Positions 37,286 through 46,783 of a stretch of DNA of 64,000 nucleotides are shown here, piece by piece. Position 1 is the first letter of the stretch, and every line of letters starts with the position of its first letter. Under the pieces are notes generated by a model that made no database searches, was not told the origin of the DNA, and saw only the letters and a list, made by a program, of their open reading frames with translations. This stretch comes from Lachnospiraceae bacterium (lineage in GTDB: Bacteria > Bacillota > Clostridia > Lachnospirales > Lachnospiraceae), in the NCBI GenBank assembly GCA_017550165.1, contig JAFZQH010000021.1, positions 60,003 to 124,002 of the forward strand, read 5' to 3'. A program made the position numbers and the translations under genes.

Positions 37286-38074
37286 ATGGCAGGATCCATC
37301 AGTGAAATAAAGAAGAGATTAGAGGCAGCAAGTATTGATATGCTGCCTCAATTAATAAGTGAATATGAAAATGATGAGCGTTCTGGCGTACAGAAGTGCG
37401 TAGAGTCGGCAAAGAAACGGATAAAGGCTTTTGAAAAGGAAAAAGAACGCATATCAGAGTTGTGGTTCTATGAGCGCAAATACAGTGAATTTCGCTGCAT
37501 CTGCGGGATAGATGAGGCGGGACGCGGACCTCTGGCGGGGCCTGTCGTGGCAGGTGCAGTGGTCCTTCCTGTGGATTGTGACATTCTATATATCAATGAT
37601 TCCAAGAAATTAAGTGAAAAGAAAAGAGAGGAATTGTACGATATAATATACGAAAAGAGTATTTCCGCCGCTGTAGGGATAGTCGGGCCTGATAGAATTG
37701 ATCAGATCAATATACTGCAGGCCACCTACGAAGCCATGAGGGCTGCCGTTTCCGGATTATCGGTCAAGCCGGATCTTTTATTAAATGATGCTGTAACTAT
37801 TCCGGAAATAAATATACGTCAGGTACCCATTATCAAAGGGGATGCGAGAAGTATATCAATCGGAGCAGCCAGCATTATCGCTAAAGTGACAAGGGATCGG
37901 ATAATGAAGGATCTGGACAGGGAGTATCCCGAATACGGCTTTGCGGGCCATAAGGGATACGGCAGCGCCGCCCATATAAAAACCATTGAGGAGATAGGAC
38001 CCTGCCCCATACACAGACGGACCTTTATAGGGAATTTCAGTATCCCCGATAAAGAGACATGGAAATACAGATGA
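37286..38074 (+). CDS. rnhB: Ribonuclease HII
   Basis: 262 residues with an N-terminal extension of about 70 residues as in Firmicute RnhB. Catalytic region CGIDEAGRGPLAGPVVAGAV (acidic DE pair), then INDSKKLSEKKRE, LLNDAV and GHKGYGSAAHI. Removes ribonucleotides from DNA. Starts 10 bases after lepB. Confidence 0.96.
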   Translation: MAGSISEIKKRLEAASIDMLPQLISEYENDERSGVQKCVESAKKRIKAFEKEKERISELWFYERKYSEFRCICGIDEAGRGPLAGPVVAGAVVLPVDCDILYINDSKKLSEKKREELYDIIYEKSISAAVGIVGPDRIDQINILQATYEAMRAAVSGLSVKPDLLLNDAVTIPEINIRQVPIIKGDARSISIGAASIIAKVTRDRIMKDLDREYPEYGFAGHKGYGSAAHIKTIEEIGPCPIHRRTFIGNFSIPDKETWKYR

Positions 38075-38108
38075 AACAGGTGCATTTTTCTAAAGGATGT
38101 GAGAGAAG

Positions 38109-40130
38109 TTGGCATTAAACATCGGTAACGGATATATTGACAGAAAAAACTACGGTAAGTCTTCAAAGACCGAAGCTAATGTACCCACAGCAAAGGCTGC
38201 CAAGACTGAAGGCGGCAAGATGTATTCCATAGGGGACCTTAAGCCCGGCCTGGAGTTTAAGGCTACGGTTTCAGATGTAAATAACAACACCATCAGGCTT
38301 CGGCTATCCGATGGTCAGCAGATCAGCGCAAGGCTTGATGCCAAGGCCGATTTCAATATCGGTGAAGAGATCACATTTACCGTCAAGTCCAATGACGGAT
38401 CTCAGATAGATATCTCACCCCAGAGGATCCAGACAGAGGTCAATCCTACGCTCCTGCGGGCACTGGGGGCGGCCGATCTTCCGGCTACGGATACGAATCT
38501 GGAGATGGTCAAGAGCATGATGAATGAGCAGCTTCCCATTGACAAGTCAAGTCTTCAGTCAATGCATCGGATGATACTCAATAATCCTTCTGCACCCATA
38601 GAAAACCTGGTGCAGATGACCAAGTTCAACATTCCCGTTACACCTGAAAATGTACAGCAGTTTGAGAATTATAAGAATTTCGAGAATCAGATATCCAAAG
38701 AACTGGTGCAGTTATCAAAGGAACTGACATCAAATCTTGACAGCCTGAGCGCCATAAAGCTTCCGGAAGCGGCAGAAGCTCAGACGGCATCCCCGGAGGT
38801 ATTGGATCCTGAGGCGGCAGCATTGGCGGGAGATACTCCGGAAGAGGCCCCTGTTATGCAGGGTACGTCTGATAACGGAGTGGGGGCAATGCTTGAGGGA
38901 CTGAACCTGAAAGCAGACAGCGAAACTCTGGCGCTTCTTAACAGTCTGGCAGAGAATACCGAACCTGCAGCCCTGGAGGATGCCCTGACTCATGTGGCGG
39001 AAGGGAACGTGGATCAGGCTGTGGAGTATAACGAGATGCTCCTCGATATAGCCCTGGATACTGCTGCGGAAGCTGATACGGCTGCAGTGAATGCGGAAGC
39101 GGCAGAGAGACCTGAGACGGTTGCAGCAGCAGAAGAACCGGAAGCGGATGCATCGTCCAAGGGGGCGGCGAATGCCGGGGACAAGACAGTGACCAACAAT
39201 CCGTCAGCAGATGATATACTTAAGCCTGAGGAAAGTCTTAAGACTGATACCCTTCCCAGGCAGGAAGATGAGCCTGCAGTTAAGCAGACGACCCAACAGC
39301 CTGATCCGAATCTTTCGGAAGAACTCACTCCGGCCCAGAGAAATGATCTGGCATCCGCATTAAAACAGATCGGAATGCCGCAGGAGACCGTAAACGCAGT
39401 TGCCGAGGGGAACATTTCCGCCAAGGAGCTTCTGGGACAGATAAAAGAGAAATTTGATAATGATAAGGGCAGCATAAAGCAGGTTATAGATCAGGGTCTT
39501 TTTTCAAACAAGACCTACCAGAAGGTTTTGTCAAATGCCATATCAAAACAGTGGTTCCTTAAGCCGGAAGAGGTGGGAGAGGAACAGAAGGTGTCAAACC
39601 TCTACGAGAAACTCAACCGCCAGATGAAAATGGTGGCAGACCAGACAGCGAACCTGAATACAAACAGCAGTAATAATATTATGCAGCTTGCTGCCGATAC
39701 ATCGGGCAACATGGACTTTATGCATCATTTGAACCAGATGTACGCATACGTTCAGATCCCGGTCAGGATCAACGGGGAGGATAAGGAGAGCGATCTCTAT
39801 GTGTTCTCCAATAAAAAGAACCTGTCTGATAAGGAGGGGGAGATCAAGGCTCTCCTTCACCTGGATATGGATGCTCTGGGGGCTGTGGACGCTTTTATGA
39901 AGCTGCAGGATACCAAGCTGGATACCAAGTTTACCCTGGATAATGACGAATCATACAAGCTCTTTGAGGATCATATAGGTGAGTTGGTAACACGGCTGGA
40001 GGCCAAGGGATACAACTGCAGTGTGAAGTTCGAGCTGGGCAATGAACCCATTGACTTTGTTGAAGACTTCATGAAACAGGGACAGAGCGTCGGGACTTCA
40101 CAAAGACTGTCGTTTGATGTGCGCGCATAA
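38109..40130 (+). CDS. FliK-like (YlqG family) protein
   Basis: 673 residues with a TTG start (weak AGGATG about 10 bases upstream). The N terminus (residues 30-170) is a small beta domain plus helices; the middle (about 210-440) is a low-complexity Ala/Glu/Pro-rich linker; the C-terminal 170 residues have QIPVRINGEDKESDLYVFSNKK and FTLDNDESYKLFEDHI, resembling the C-terminal domain of flagellar hook-length control protein FliK. Position after rnhB and before an FlhB-tail gene equals B. subtilis ylqG. No flagellar genes are in the window. Confidence 0.7.
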   Translation: MALNIGNGYIDRKNYGKSSKTEANVPTAKAAKTEGGKMYSIGDLKPGLEFKATVSDVNNNTIRLRLSDGQQISARLDAKADFNIGEEITFTVKSNDGSQIDISPQRIQTEVNPTLLRALGAADLPATDTNLEMVKSMMNEQLPIDKSSLQSMHRMILNNPSAPIENLVQMTKFNIPVTPENVQQFENYKNFENQISKELVQLSKELTSNLDSLSAIKLPEAAEAQTASPEVLDPEAAALAGDTPEEAPVMQGTSDNGVGAMLEGLNLKADSETLALLNSLAENTEPAALEDALTHVAEGNVDQAVEYNEMLLDIALDTAAEADTAAVNAEAAERPETVAAAEEPEADASSKGAANAGDKTVTNNPSADDILKPEESLKTDTLPRQEDEPAVKQTTQQPDPNLSEELTPAQRNDLASALKQIGMPQETVNAVAEGNISAKELLGQIKEKFDNDKGSIKQVIDQGLFSNKTYQKVLSNAISKQWFLKPEEVGEEQKVSNLYEKLNRQMKMVADQTANLNTNSSNNIMQLAADTSGNMDFMHHLNQMYAYVQIPVRINGEDKESDLYVFSNKKNLSDKEGEIKALLHLDMDALGAVDAFMKLQDTKLDTKFTLDNDESYKLFEDHIGELVTRLEAKGYNCSVKFELGNEPIDFVEDFMKQGQSVGTSQRLSFDVRA

Positions 40131-40173
40131 AAGGGACTGTGAATGTTGGGAGACTGTTTAGGAGGTTTTGAGA

Positions 40174-40488
40174 TTGGAATACCGCGACCCTCGTGACGAA
40201 CAACAGCATAAAGACAAAACAGCCGTCGCCTTGAAATATGATCCCGGTGATGTGGCTCCTAAGATCATCGCCACCGGTAAAGGCTATATAGCCGATAAGA
40301 TCATAGAGCAGGCCAAGACGGATGATGTACCCCTCTATAAGGACTCCAAGCTGGCCAAGACCCTGTCCAAGCTGGATATCGGAGATACCATACCAAGGGA
40401 GCTTTATGCTGCCGTTGCAGAGATCCTGGTATATGTTGATAATATGGAAAAATTAAAAGCCAAATTAGATAATGACAGAGGAAGGTAA
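40174..40488 (+). CDS. ylqH: FlhB C-terminal-domain-like protein (YlqH)
   Basis: The TTG at 40174, eight bases after AGGAGG, gives 104 residues (TTG 40168 is possible). TAVALKYDPGDVAPKIIATG, then DDVPLYKDSKLAKTLSKLDIG and PRELYAAVAEILVYV match the cytoplasmic tail of FlhB/EscU. The autocleavage NPTH motif is absent and there are no membrane helices. Paired with the FliK-like gene upstream, as in B. subtilis. Confidence 0.88.
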   Translation: MEYRDPRDEQQHKDKTAVALKYDPGDVAPKIIATGKGYIADKIIEQAKTDDVPLYKDSKLAKTLSKLDIGDTIPRELYAAVAEILVYVDNMEKLKAKLDNDRGR

Positions 40489-40490
40489 AG

Positions 40491-40847
40491 TTGCAGAACA
40501 ACAGGACTGTAGGCTCTAAGTATGAGCAGATGGCGGTAAATGAGCTCAAAAGAAAAGGATATGAGATATTAGAACGCAATTATCGTTTGCATAGGAGCGA
40601 GATAGATATCATAGCTTCCAAGGATGGTGTGATAGTATTCGTGGAAGTAAAATACAGGATTAATAATGCAAAGGGAGAACCATATGAGGCAGTGGATTAT
40701 TACAAGCAGAAAGCCATCTCCCGGGTGGCAGAGCATTATCTGGCTGTTAAGGTCCACAGCATAGAGGTTCCCTGTCGTTTTGATGTAATAAGCATATTGG
40801 ATGACAGACTGGAACATATAGAGAATGCGTTTGATCATATAAGGTAA
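40491..40847 (+). CDS. YraN family nuclease-fold protein
   Basis: 118 residues, TTG start two bases after the previous stop. GSKYEQMAVNELKRKGYEILERNY and SEIDIIASKDGVIVFVEVKYR give the UPF0102/YraN pattern, with the D-x(n)-E-x-K restriction-endonuclease-like core (EIDII...VEVK). Biological role in the family is unsettled. Confidence 0.94.
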   Translation: MQNNRTVGSKYEQMAVNELKRKGYEILERNYRLHRSEIDIIASKDGVIVFVEVKYRINNAKGEPYEAVDYYKQKAISRVAEHYLAVKVHSIEVPCRFDVISILDDRLEHIENAFDHIR

Positions 40848-40851
40848 AAAG

Positions 40852-42168
40852 ATGACGAAACACGTGGTAAAGGAGGTCCTGCCGGGCTCCATCGCAGAGG
40901 AGATGGAGATAGAACCGGGGGATATCCTGCTGAGTATCAATGACAAAGAGATAGAGGACATATTTGACTACCAGTATCTTTCAGAGGATGAAGAGATAAC
41001 GGTCCTTATTGAAAAACCAAATGGTGAACAGTGGGAACTGGAGATAGAAAAGGATCCGGAGGAAGACTTAGGGGTAGTCTTTGATAACGGTCTCATGGAC
41101 GATTACCGTTCATGCTGCAATAAATGCATATTCTGTTTTATAGACCAGATGCCGAAGGGGATGAGGGATACACTCTACTTCAAGGACGATGATTCCAGGC
41201 TCTCCTTCCTGTCCGGTAATTATGTCACCCTTACCAATATGAAGGAAAAGGACGTGGAACGGATAATCCGTTACAACCTTTTTCCCATCAATATATCATT
41301 TCATACAACCAATCCCGACCTTCGATGCAAAATGCTCAATAACAAGCGGGCAGGGGCCGCTCTGGCCATTGCGGACAGATTCTTTGATGCAGGCATAGAG
41401 ATGAACGGTCAGATCGTACTGTGTAAAGGCATCAATGACGGGGAAGAACTGGAACGTACCATAAGGGACCTTTCGGGCTACCTTCCCTATCTTAAAAGCG
41501 TATCCATAGTTCCGGTGGGTATCACAAAATACCGTGAGGGTCTTCCCTTTCTAGAACCCTTTGATAAGGGGGATGCCTGTCGCCTCATCGACTGCGTTGA
41601 GAAATGGCAGGAAGAGCTTTATAAGAAATGGGAACTTCATTTTATCCACGCCTCTGATGAATGGTATATCCTGGCAGACAGAGACATGCCTCCCGCAAGT
41701 TCCTATGACGGTTATCTTCAGTTAGAGAACGGAGTTGGAATGATGAGACTTCTTCATGATGAGTTCATGGAAGCCCTTTCAAGAGAGGCCGGAGATGACA
41801 GGGGCGGTGAGATAGATATTGCCACCGGAATGCTGGTAGGGGATTTTATTAAATCATTAGTTAACTGTTTTAATACAAAGTTTCCTAATAGGAAAATAAA
41901 TGTCCATTGCATAAAGAATGATTTTTTCGGACCCAAGATCACGGTGGCCGGGTTGATAACAGGCAGAGATATCATTGATCAGCTGTCAGGGAAGCTGAAA
42001 GGTAAGGATCCGATCCTTCTCATACCCGATAATATGCTCAGGCGTGGAGAGTCGGTTTTCCTTGATGATACTGATGTTGCAGACCTGGAAAAGGCTTTAC
42101 ATTCAAGCGTATTTACTGTAAAATCAAGCGGACGGGATCTGCTTGATGCCCTATTAATGAAAAGGTAA
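40852..42168 (+). CDS. DUF512 protein with PDZ-like domain and radical SAM-like cysteines
   Basis: 438 residues. N-terminal PDZ-like fold (VKEVLPGSIAEEMEIEPGDILLSINDKEI), then CCNKCIFCFIDQMPKGMR (CxxCxxC; a radical SAM-like cluster motif), DDDSRLSFLSGNYVTLTN, and a C-terminal DUF512 region (GDFIKSLVNCFN...ITVAGLITGRDI). Typical of the YgiQ-unrelated, der-linked family found in clostridia just before der. Function unknown. Confidence 0.9.
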   Translation: MTKHVVKEVLPGSIAEEMEIEPGDILLSINDKEIEDIFDYQYLSEDEEITVLIEKPNGEQWELEIEKDPEEDLGVVFDNGLMDDYRSCCNKCIFCFIDQMPKGMRDTLYFKDDDSRLSFLSGNYVTLTNMKEKDVERIIRYNLFPINISFHTTNPDLRCKMLNNKRAGAALAIADRFFDAGIEMNGQIVLCKGINDGEELERTIRDLSGYLPYLKSVSIVPVGITKYREGLPFLEPFDKGDACRLIDCVEKWQEELYKKWELHFIHASDEWYILADRDMPPASSYDGYLQLENGVGMMRLLHDEFMEALSREAGDDRGGEIDIATGMLVGDFIKSLVNCFNTKFPNRKINVHCIKNDFFGPKITVAGLITGRDIIDQLSGKLKGKDPILLIPDNMLRRGESVFLDDTDVADLEKALHSSVFTVKSSGRDLLDALLMKR

Positions 42169-42173
42169 TTAAA

Positions 42174-43499
42174 ATGAAGAATAAACCGATTGTAGCCATT
42201 GTTGGGCGTCCTAATGTGGGAAAGTCCACTCTTTTTAATGCCCTGGCAGGGGAGAGGATCTCCATAGTGGAGGACACCCCCGGGGTAACAAGGGACCGTA
42301 TATATGCGGACGTTGAATGGCTGGATAACACTTTTACAATGATAGATACGGGCGGTATCGAGCCTGATACTAAGGATGTGATACTCTCTCAGATGAGGGA
42401 GCAGGCTCAGATCGCCATTGATACGGCAGACGCCATCATCTTCCTGACGGATGTCCGCCAGGGACTTGTAGATTCCGATTCCAAGGTGGCGGATATGCTA
42501 AGGAGAAGCGGAAAGCCTGTTATCCTTGCGGTTAACAAGGTGGACAGCTTCGAGAAGCAGATGCCGGATGTATACGAATTTTATAATCTGGGCATAGGAG
42601 AGCCGCACCCCATCAGTGCAGCATCCAAACTGGGTTTCGGAGATCTTCTGGAGGAGGTTATGAAGAACCTCAAGACGGTTGAATCCGAGGAAGAGGAAGA
42701 TGACAGGCCTAAGGTGGCTGTCATCGGTAAGCCCAATGTGGGAAAGTCTTCTCTCATCAACTATCTGGCAGGAGATAACAGGGTGATAGTATCTGATATT
42801 GCCGGAACCACGAGGGATGCCATAGATACGGATATAAGGTACAATGACAGGGAGTACCTCTTCATTGATACAGCCGGGCTTCGGAGAAAGAACAAGATAA
42901 AGGAGGAGCTGGAAAGGTACAGCATCTTTCGTGCTGTTGCCGCTGTTGAGAGGGCTGATGTGGTGGTGCTCATGATAGATGCCACCGAAGGTGTTACCGA
43001 ACAGGACGCCAAGATAGCCGGCATAGCCCATGACCGGGGCAAGGGGATGATCATTGCCGTTAATAAATGGGATGCCCTTGAGAAGGATGACAAGACCATC
43101 TACCGTTTCACCGAGAAGGTGCGGGAGACTCTAAGTTTCCTGCCTTATGCCGAGATAGTCTTCATATCTGCCCAGACGGGACAGAGGGTTGCAAAACTTT
43201 TCGAGATCATCGATGTGGTCATGGAGAATTCCACATTGAGGATCCAGACAGGAGTATTAAATGAGATCATATCGGAGGCTACTGCACTGCAACAGCCGCC
43301 TTCCGACAAGGGCAAAAGGCTGCGTATATACTATACCACCCAGGTCAGCGTGAAGCCCCCTACCTTTGTTATATTTGTTAATAATAAAGAACTTATGCAT
43401 TTTTCATATCTGCGTTATCTGGAGAACCGTGTCAGAGAGGCTTTCGGTTTTTCGGGAACGCCCTTGAGATTCTTTGTCCGGGAGAGGAAGAATCAGTAA
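42174..43499 (+). CDS. der: Ribosome biogenesis GTPase Der (EngA)
   Basis: 441 residues with two tandem GTPase domains: GRPNVGKSTLFNALAG at the N terminus and GKPNVGKSSLINYLAG near residue 180, each with DTxG and NKxD motifs, and a C-terminal KH-like domain ending FFVRERKN. Essential for 50S maturation. Starts 5 bases after the DUF512 gene. Confidence 0.98.
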   Translation: MKNKPIVAIVGRPNVGKSTLFNALAGERISIVEDTPGVTRDRIYADVEWLDNTFTMIDTGGIEPDTKDVILSQMREQAQIAIDTADAIIFLTDVRQGLVDSDSKVADMLRRSGKPVILAVNKVDSFEKQMPDVYEFYNLGIGEPHPISAASKLGFGDLLEEVMKNLKTVESEEEEDDRPKVAVIGKPNVGKSSLINYLAGDNRVIVSDIAGTTRDAIDTDIRYNDREYLFIDTAGLRRKNKIKEELERYSIFRAVAAVERADVVVLMIDATEGVTEQDAKIAGIAHDRGKGMIIAVNKWDALEKDDKTIYRFTEKVRETLSFLPYAEIVFISAQTGQRVAKLFEIIDVVMENSTLRIQTGVLNEIISEATALQQPPSDKGKRLRIYYTTQVSVKPPTFVIFVNNKELMHFSYLRYLENRVREAFGFSGTPLRFFVRERKNQ

Positions 43500-43526
43500 C
43501 AAAGTGAGAGAAAAGAGGATCAGGAT

Positions 43527-44204
43527 TTGGAGAGACTTATTTGTTTAGTGATAGGTTATGCCTTCGGTCTCATTGAGACCGGGTTTATATACGGTAAGAT
43601 CAAACATACTGACATCAGACAGCACGGAAGCGGCAATGCCGGAACCACCAATGTTCTCCGGACTTTCGGGGCCAAAGGCGGAGCCGTTACCTTTATAGGT
43701 GACTTTTTAAAGGCTGTGCTTGCGGTAGTTCTGGTGGGATTTATTTTCAGGGAACAACCCATAGAACTTGTGAAGATGTATCAGATGTATGCGGCGCTGG
43801 GAGCAGTTTTGGGCCATGATTTTCCCTTCTACATGGGATTTAAAGGCGGAAAGGGTATCGCCAGTTCTGCGGGAGGTCTTATGGTGGTGGATCCCCTGGG
43901 GACCTGCGTGACCCTGGTGGGCTTTGTGCTTATCGTGGCCCTATCAAAATATGTTTCCCTGGGATCCATATGTGCTGCCGTGATCATGACCATAGCCCAC
44001 ATTCTTTCCGGGCAGCTTCTGGGAACCTATGGGGCACCGGGACAGCCCATGGTTGAGAATTATGCAATTATGATCTTTATGGCGGCTCTTGCAATATACC
44101 GGCACAGGGCCAACATCGGAAGGCTCATTAAGGGTCAGGAGAATAAACTGAGTTTCGGGAAAAAGAAGCACGAGGAGACAGGCGGAGAGGAACAGGATCA
44201 ATGA
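43527..44204 (+). CDS. plsY: Glycerol-3-phosphate acyltransferase PlsY
   Basis: 225 residues, TTG start at 43527. Multi-pass membrane protein with GSGNAGTTNVLRTFGAKGG, GHDFPFYMGFKGGKGIASSAGG and a C-terminal RHRANIGRLIKGQENK; these are the conserved acyl-phosphate and G3P-binding loops. Uses acyl phosphate from PlsX. Overlaps rfbB by 4 bases. Confidence 0.96.
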   Translation: MERLICLVIGYAFGLIETGFIYGKIKHTDIRQHGSGNAGTTNVLRTFGAKGGAVTFIGDFLKAVLAVVLVGFIFREQPIELVKMYQMYAALGAVLGHDFPFYMGFKGGKGIASSAGGLMVVDPLGTCVTLVGFVLIVALSKYVSLGSICAAVIMTIAHILSGQLLGTYGAPGQPMVENYAIMIFMAALAIYRHRANIGRLIKGQENKLSFGKKKHEETGGEEQDQ

Positions 44205-45286
44205 AAACATATCTCGTAACCGGTGGAGCCGGTTTTATAGGATCTAATTTTATTCATTACATGTTTAAGAAATATGACAAAGATATCCGGATCATCAACG
44301 TGGATGTACTTACATATGCAGGCAATCTGGAGAATCTTAAAAGTATAGAGAAAAGAGATAACTATTCATTTGTCAAGGCGGACATCTGTGATAAGGAAGC
44401 CATAAGATCCGTCTTTGCCGATAATGATATAGACATCGTGGTTCATTTTGCGGCTGAGTCCCATGTGGACAGGAGCATCAAGAACCCGGAGGTATTTGTT
44501 AAGACCAATGTGGTGGGAACCGCTGTTATGCTCAATTGTGCCAGGGAGGCATGGGAACTTTCCGACGGAACATATAAGGAGGGTAAGAAATTCCTTCATG
44601 TGTCTACGGATGAGGTATACGGTTCTCTGCCGGAGGATGATAACGCATTTTTCTACGAGACATCGCCCTATCAGCCCCACAGTCCTTATTCGGCCAGCAA
44701 GGCATCTTCCGACATGCTTGTAAAGGCTTATATGGACACCTACAGATTCCCGGCCAATATCACTAATTGCAGCAATAATTACGGGCCCTACCAGTTCCCG
44801 GAGAAGCTTATACCCCTTATGATCAATAACGCCCTTACGGGTAAGAAGCTGCCGGTGTATGGTGACGGTAAGAATGTCAGGGACTGGCTCTATGTTGAGG
44901 ACCATGCCAAGGGCATTGATATGGTCATCAATAAGGGAAGGCTTTTTGAGACGTATAACATCGGCGGTCACAATGAAAAGCAGAATATACAGATAGTAAA
45001 TATCATATTAGATACCCTTCGTCAGATGCTCCCGGATTCGGATCCCAGGAAGGAACATATCACCAAGGATCTGATCACATATGTTGAGGACCGGAAAGGC
45101 CATGACAGACGATATGCCATAGCCCCCGACAAGATCAAGGCCGAGATAGGCTGGGAGCCGGAGACTTGCTTTGAGGAAGGTATAAAGAAAACCATCGCCT
45201 GGTTCTTTGAACATGAGGACTGGATGAAGAACGTTACCAGCGGTGATTATCAGAAGTATTATCAGGAAATGTACAAGGAGGGTTAG
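44201..45286 (+). CDS. rfbB: dTDP-glucose 4,6-dehydratase
   Basis: 361 residues. NAD-binding TGGAGFIGSNFIHYM at the N terminus; STDEVYGSLPEDD and YSASKASSDMLVKAYMDTY contain the catalytic Asp/Glu and YxxxK. Makes dTDP-4-keto-6-deoxyglucose, the shared substrate of RfbC (at 46.2 kb) and probably of the WecE-like aminotransferase at 50.1 kb. First gene of the glycan operon. Confidence 0.97.
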   Translation: MKTYLVTGGAGFIGSNFIHYMFKKYDKDIRIINVDVLTYAGNLENLKSIEKRDNYSFVKADICDKEAIRSVFADNDIDIVVHFAAESHVDRSIKNPEVFVKTNVVGTAVMLNCAREAWELSDGTYKEGKKFLHVSTDEVYGSLPEDDNAFFYETSPYQPHSPYSASKASSDMLVKAYMDTYRFPANITNCSNNYGPYQFPEKLIPLMINNALTGKKLPVYGDGKNVRDWLYVEDHAKGIDMVINKGRLFETYNIGGHNEKQNIQIVNIILDTLRQMLPDSDPRKEHITKDLITYVEDRKGHDRRYAIAPDKIKAEIGWEPETCFEEGIKKTIAWFFEHEDWMKNVTSGDYQKYYQEMYKEG

Positions 45287-45289
45287 TCA

Positions 45290-46168
45290 ATGAAAGGCAT
45301 TATACTTGCAGGTGGATCGGGAACAAGATTATATCCCCTGACCAAGGCAGTATCCAAGCAGATCATGCCGGTTTACGACAAGCCCATGATATATTATCCC
45401 CTGTCTACATTGATGCTGGCGGGGATAAGGGATATACTCATTATTTCCACTCCCAGGGACCTTCCCGTATTTGAAGATCTTTTCAAGACGGGAGAGCAGC
45501 TGGGAATGAATTTTTCATATGCTGTTCAGGAGGAGCCCAGGGGGCTTGCGGATGCATTCATTGTGGGCGAGTCATTTATCGGAAATGATGCCGTAGCCCT
45601 GGTATTGGGAGACAATATCTTCTACGGACAGAGTTTTTCCAGGGTTTTAAGAGACGTGGCGGCCAGGACGGAGTCCGGTCCCGGAGCTACTATCTTCGGA
45701 TATTACGTAAGAGATCCCAGAGAGTATGGTGTTGTTGAGTTTGATGAGAACGGCAAGGCCTTATCCATAGAGGAGAAGCCGGAGAAACCCAAGTCCAACT
45801 ACGCAGTACCGGGACTTTATTTCTATGACAATGATGTGGTGTCTATAGCAAAGAACGTTAAACCCTCTGCCCGTGGTGAGATAGAGATCACATCCGTTAA
45901 TAATGAATATCTTGACAGGGGGACCCTGCATGTGGAGACCTTGGGCCGAGGTTTTGCCTGGCTTGATACGGGTAATCACGACATGCTCCTTTCAGCATCG
46001 GACTTCGTGTATGCCTTCCAGAAACGGCAGGGACTCTACATTTCCTGCATTGAGGAGATAGCGTACAAGAGGGGCTTTATCGATAAAGAACAGCTTATCA
46101 GGCTGGCCCAGCCTCTTCTTAAGACGGATTACGGGAAGTATCTTATGGATATAGCGGATGGTCTGTAG
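45290..46168 (+). CDS. rfbA: Glucose-1-phosphate thymidylyltransferase
   Basis: 292 residues. Nucleotidyltransferase signature [21 protein letters not shown], then [17 protein letters not shown] and [10 protein letters not shown]. Supplies dTDP-glucose to RfbB. Three bases after rfbB. Confidence 0.98.
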   Translation: MKGIILAGGSGTRLYPLTKAVSKQIMPVYDKPMIYYPLSTLMLAGIRDILIISTPRDLPVFEDLFKTGEQLGMNFSYAVQEEPRGLADAFIVGESFIGNDAVALVLGDNIFYGQSFSRVLRDVAARTESGPGATIFGYYVRDPREYGVVEFDENGKALSIEEKPEKPKSNYAVPGLYFYDNDVVSIAKNVKPSARGEIEITSVNNEYLDRGTLHVETLGRGFAWLDTGNHDMLLSASDFVYAFQKRQGLYISCIEEIAYKRGFIDKEQLIRLAQPLLKTDYGKYLMDIADGL

Positions 46169-46201
46169 GAGTTAAAAGGCGATCAGAAATCGGAGGCAGA
46201 T

Positions 46202-46783
46202 ATGGGAAAGATCACGGTTATCGATAACTGCGGCGGAATAGCCGGACTTAAGGTGATAGAGCCAACCGTTTACGGTGATGAGAGAGGCTATTTTGTCGAG
46301 ACATATAATTACAATGATTTTGCGGCGGCAGGGATAGATGTCACCTTTGTCCAGGATAACCAGTCCGCCTCCAAGAAAGGTGTACTGAGAGGACTTCATT
46401 TTCAGATAGACTATCCCCAAGATAAGCTGGTACGTGTTATAAAAGGTGAGGTCTTTGATGTGGCGGTCGACCTGAGGGAAGGCTCGCCCACCTTCGGAAA
46501 GTGGTTCGGAGAGATTCTTTCGGAAGACAATAAGAAACAGCTCTTCATTCCCAAGAATTTTGCCCATGGCTTTGTTGTTTTATCGGATTATGCCGAGTTC
46601 TGCTATAAAGTAACGGATTTTTATCACCCCAATGATGAAGGCGGTCTTTTGTGGAAGGACCCGGATATAGGCATTAAATGGCCTTTCCCCTCGGGAATGA
46701 AGGAGGAAGACCTTACTCTTTCCGACAAGGATAAGGTCTGGGGCGGAATCAGAGAGTATAAGGAGAAGAAAGGCATACGATAA
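46202..46783 (+). CDS. rfbC: dTDP-4-dehydrorhamnose 3,5-epimerase
   Basis: 193 residues. Cupin-type epimerase with VFDVAVDLREGSPTFGKW, FIPKNFAHGFVVLSD and the catalytic His in GLHFQIDYPQDKLVRV. Produces dTDP-4-keto-L-rhamnose. The final reductase gene rfbD is not in the window, so it must lie elsewhere if rhamnose is made. Stop and the next start share a base (TAATG). Confidence 0.96.
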   Translation: MGKITVIDNCGGIAGLKVIEPTVYGDERGYFVETYNYNDFAAAGIDVTFVQDNQSASKKGVLRGLHFQIDYPQDKLVRVIKGEVFDVAVDLREGSPTFGKWFGEILSEDNKKQLFIPKNFAHGFVVLSDYAEFCYKVTDFYHPNDEGGLLWKDPDIGIKWPFPSGMKEEDLTLSDKDKVWGGIREYKEKKGIR

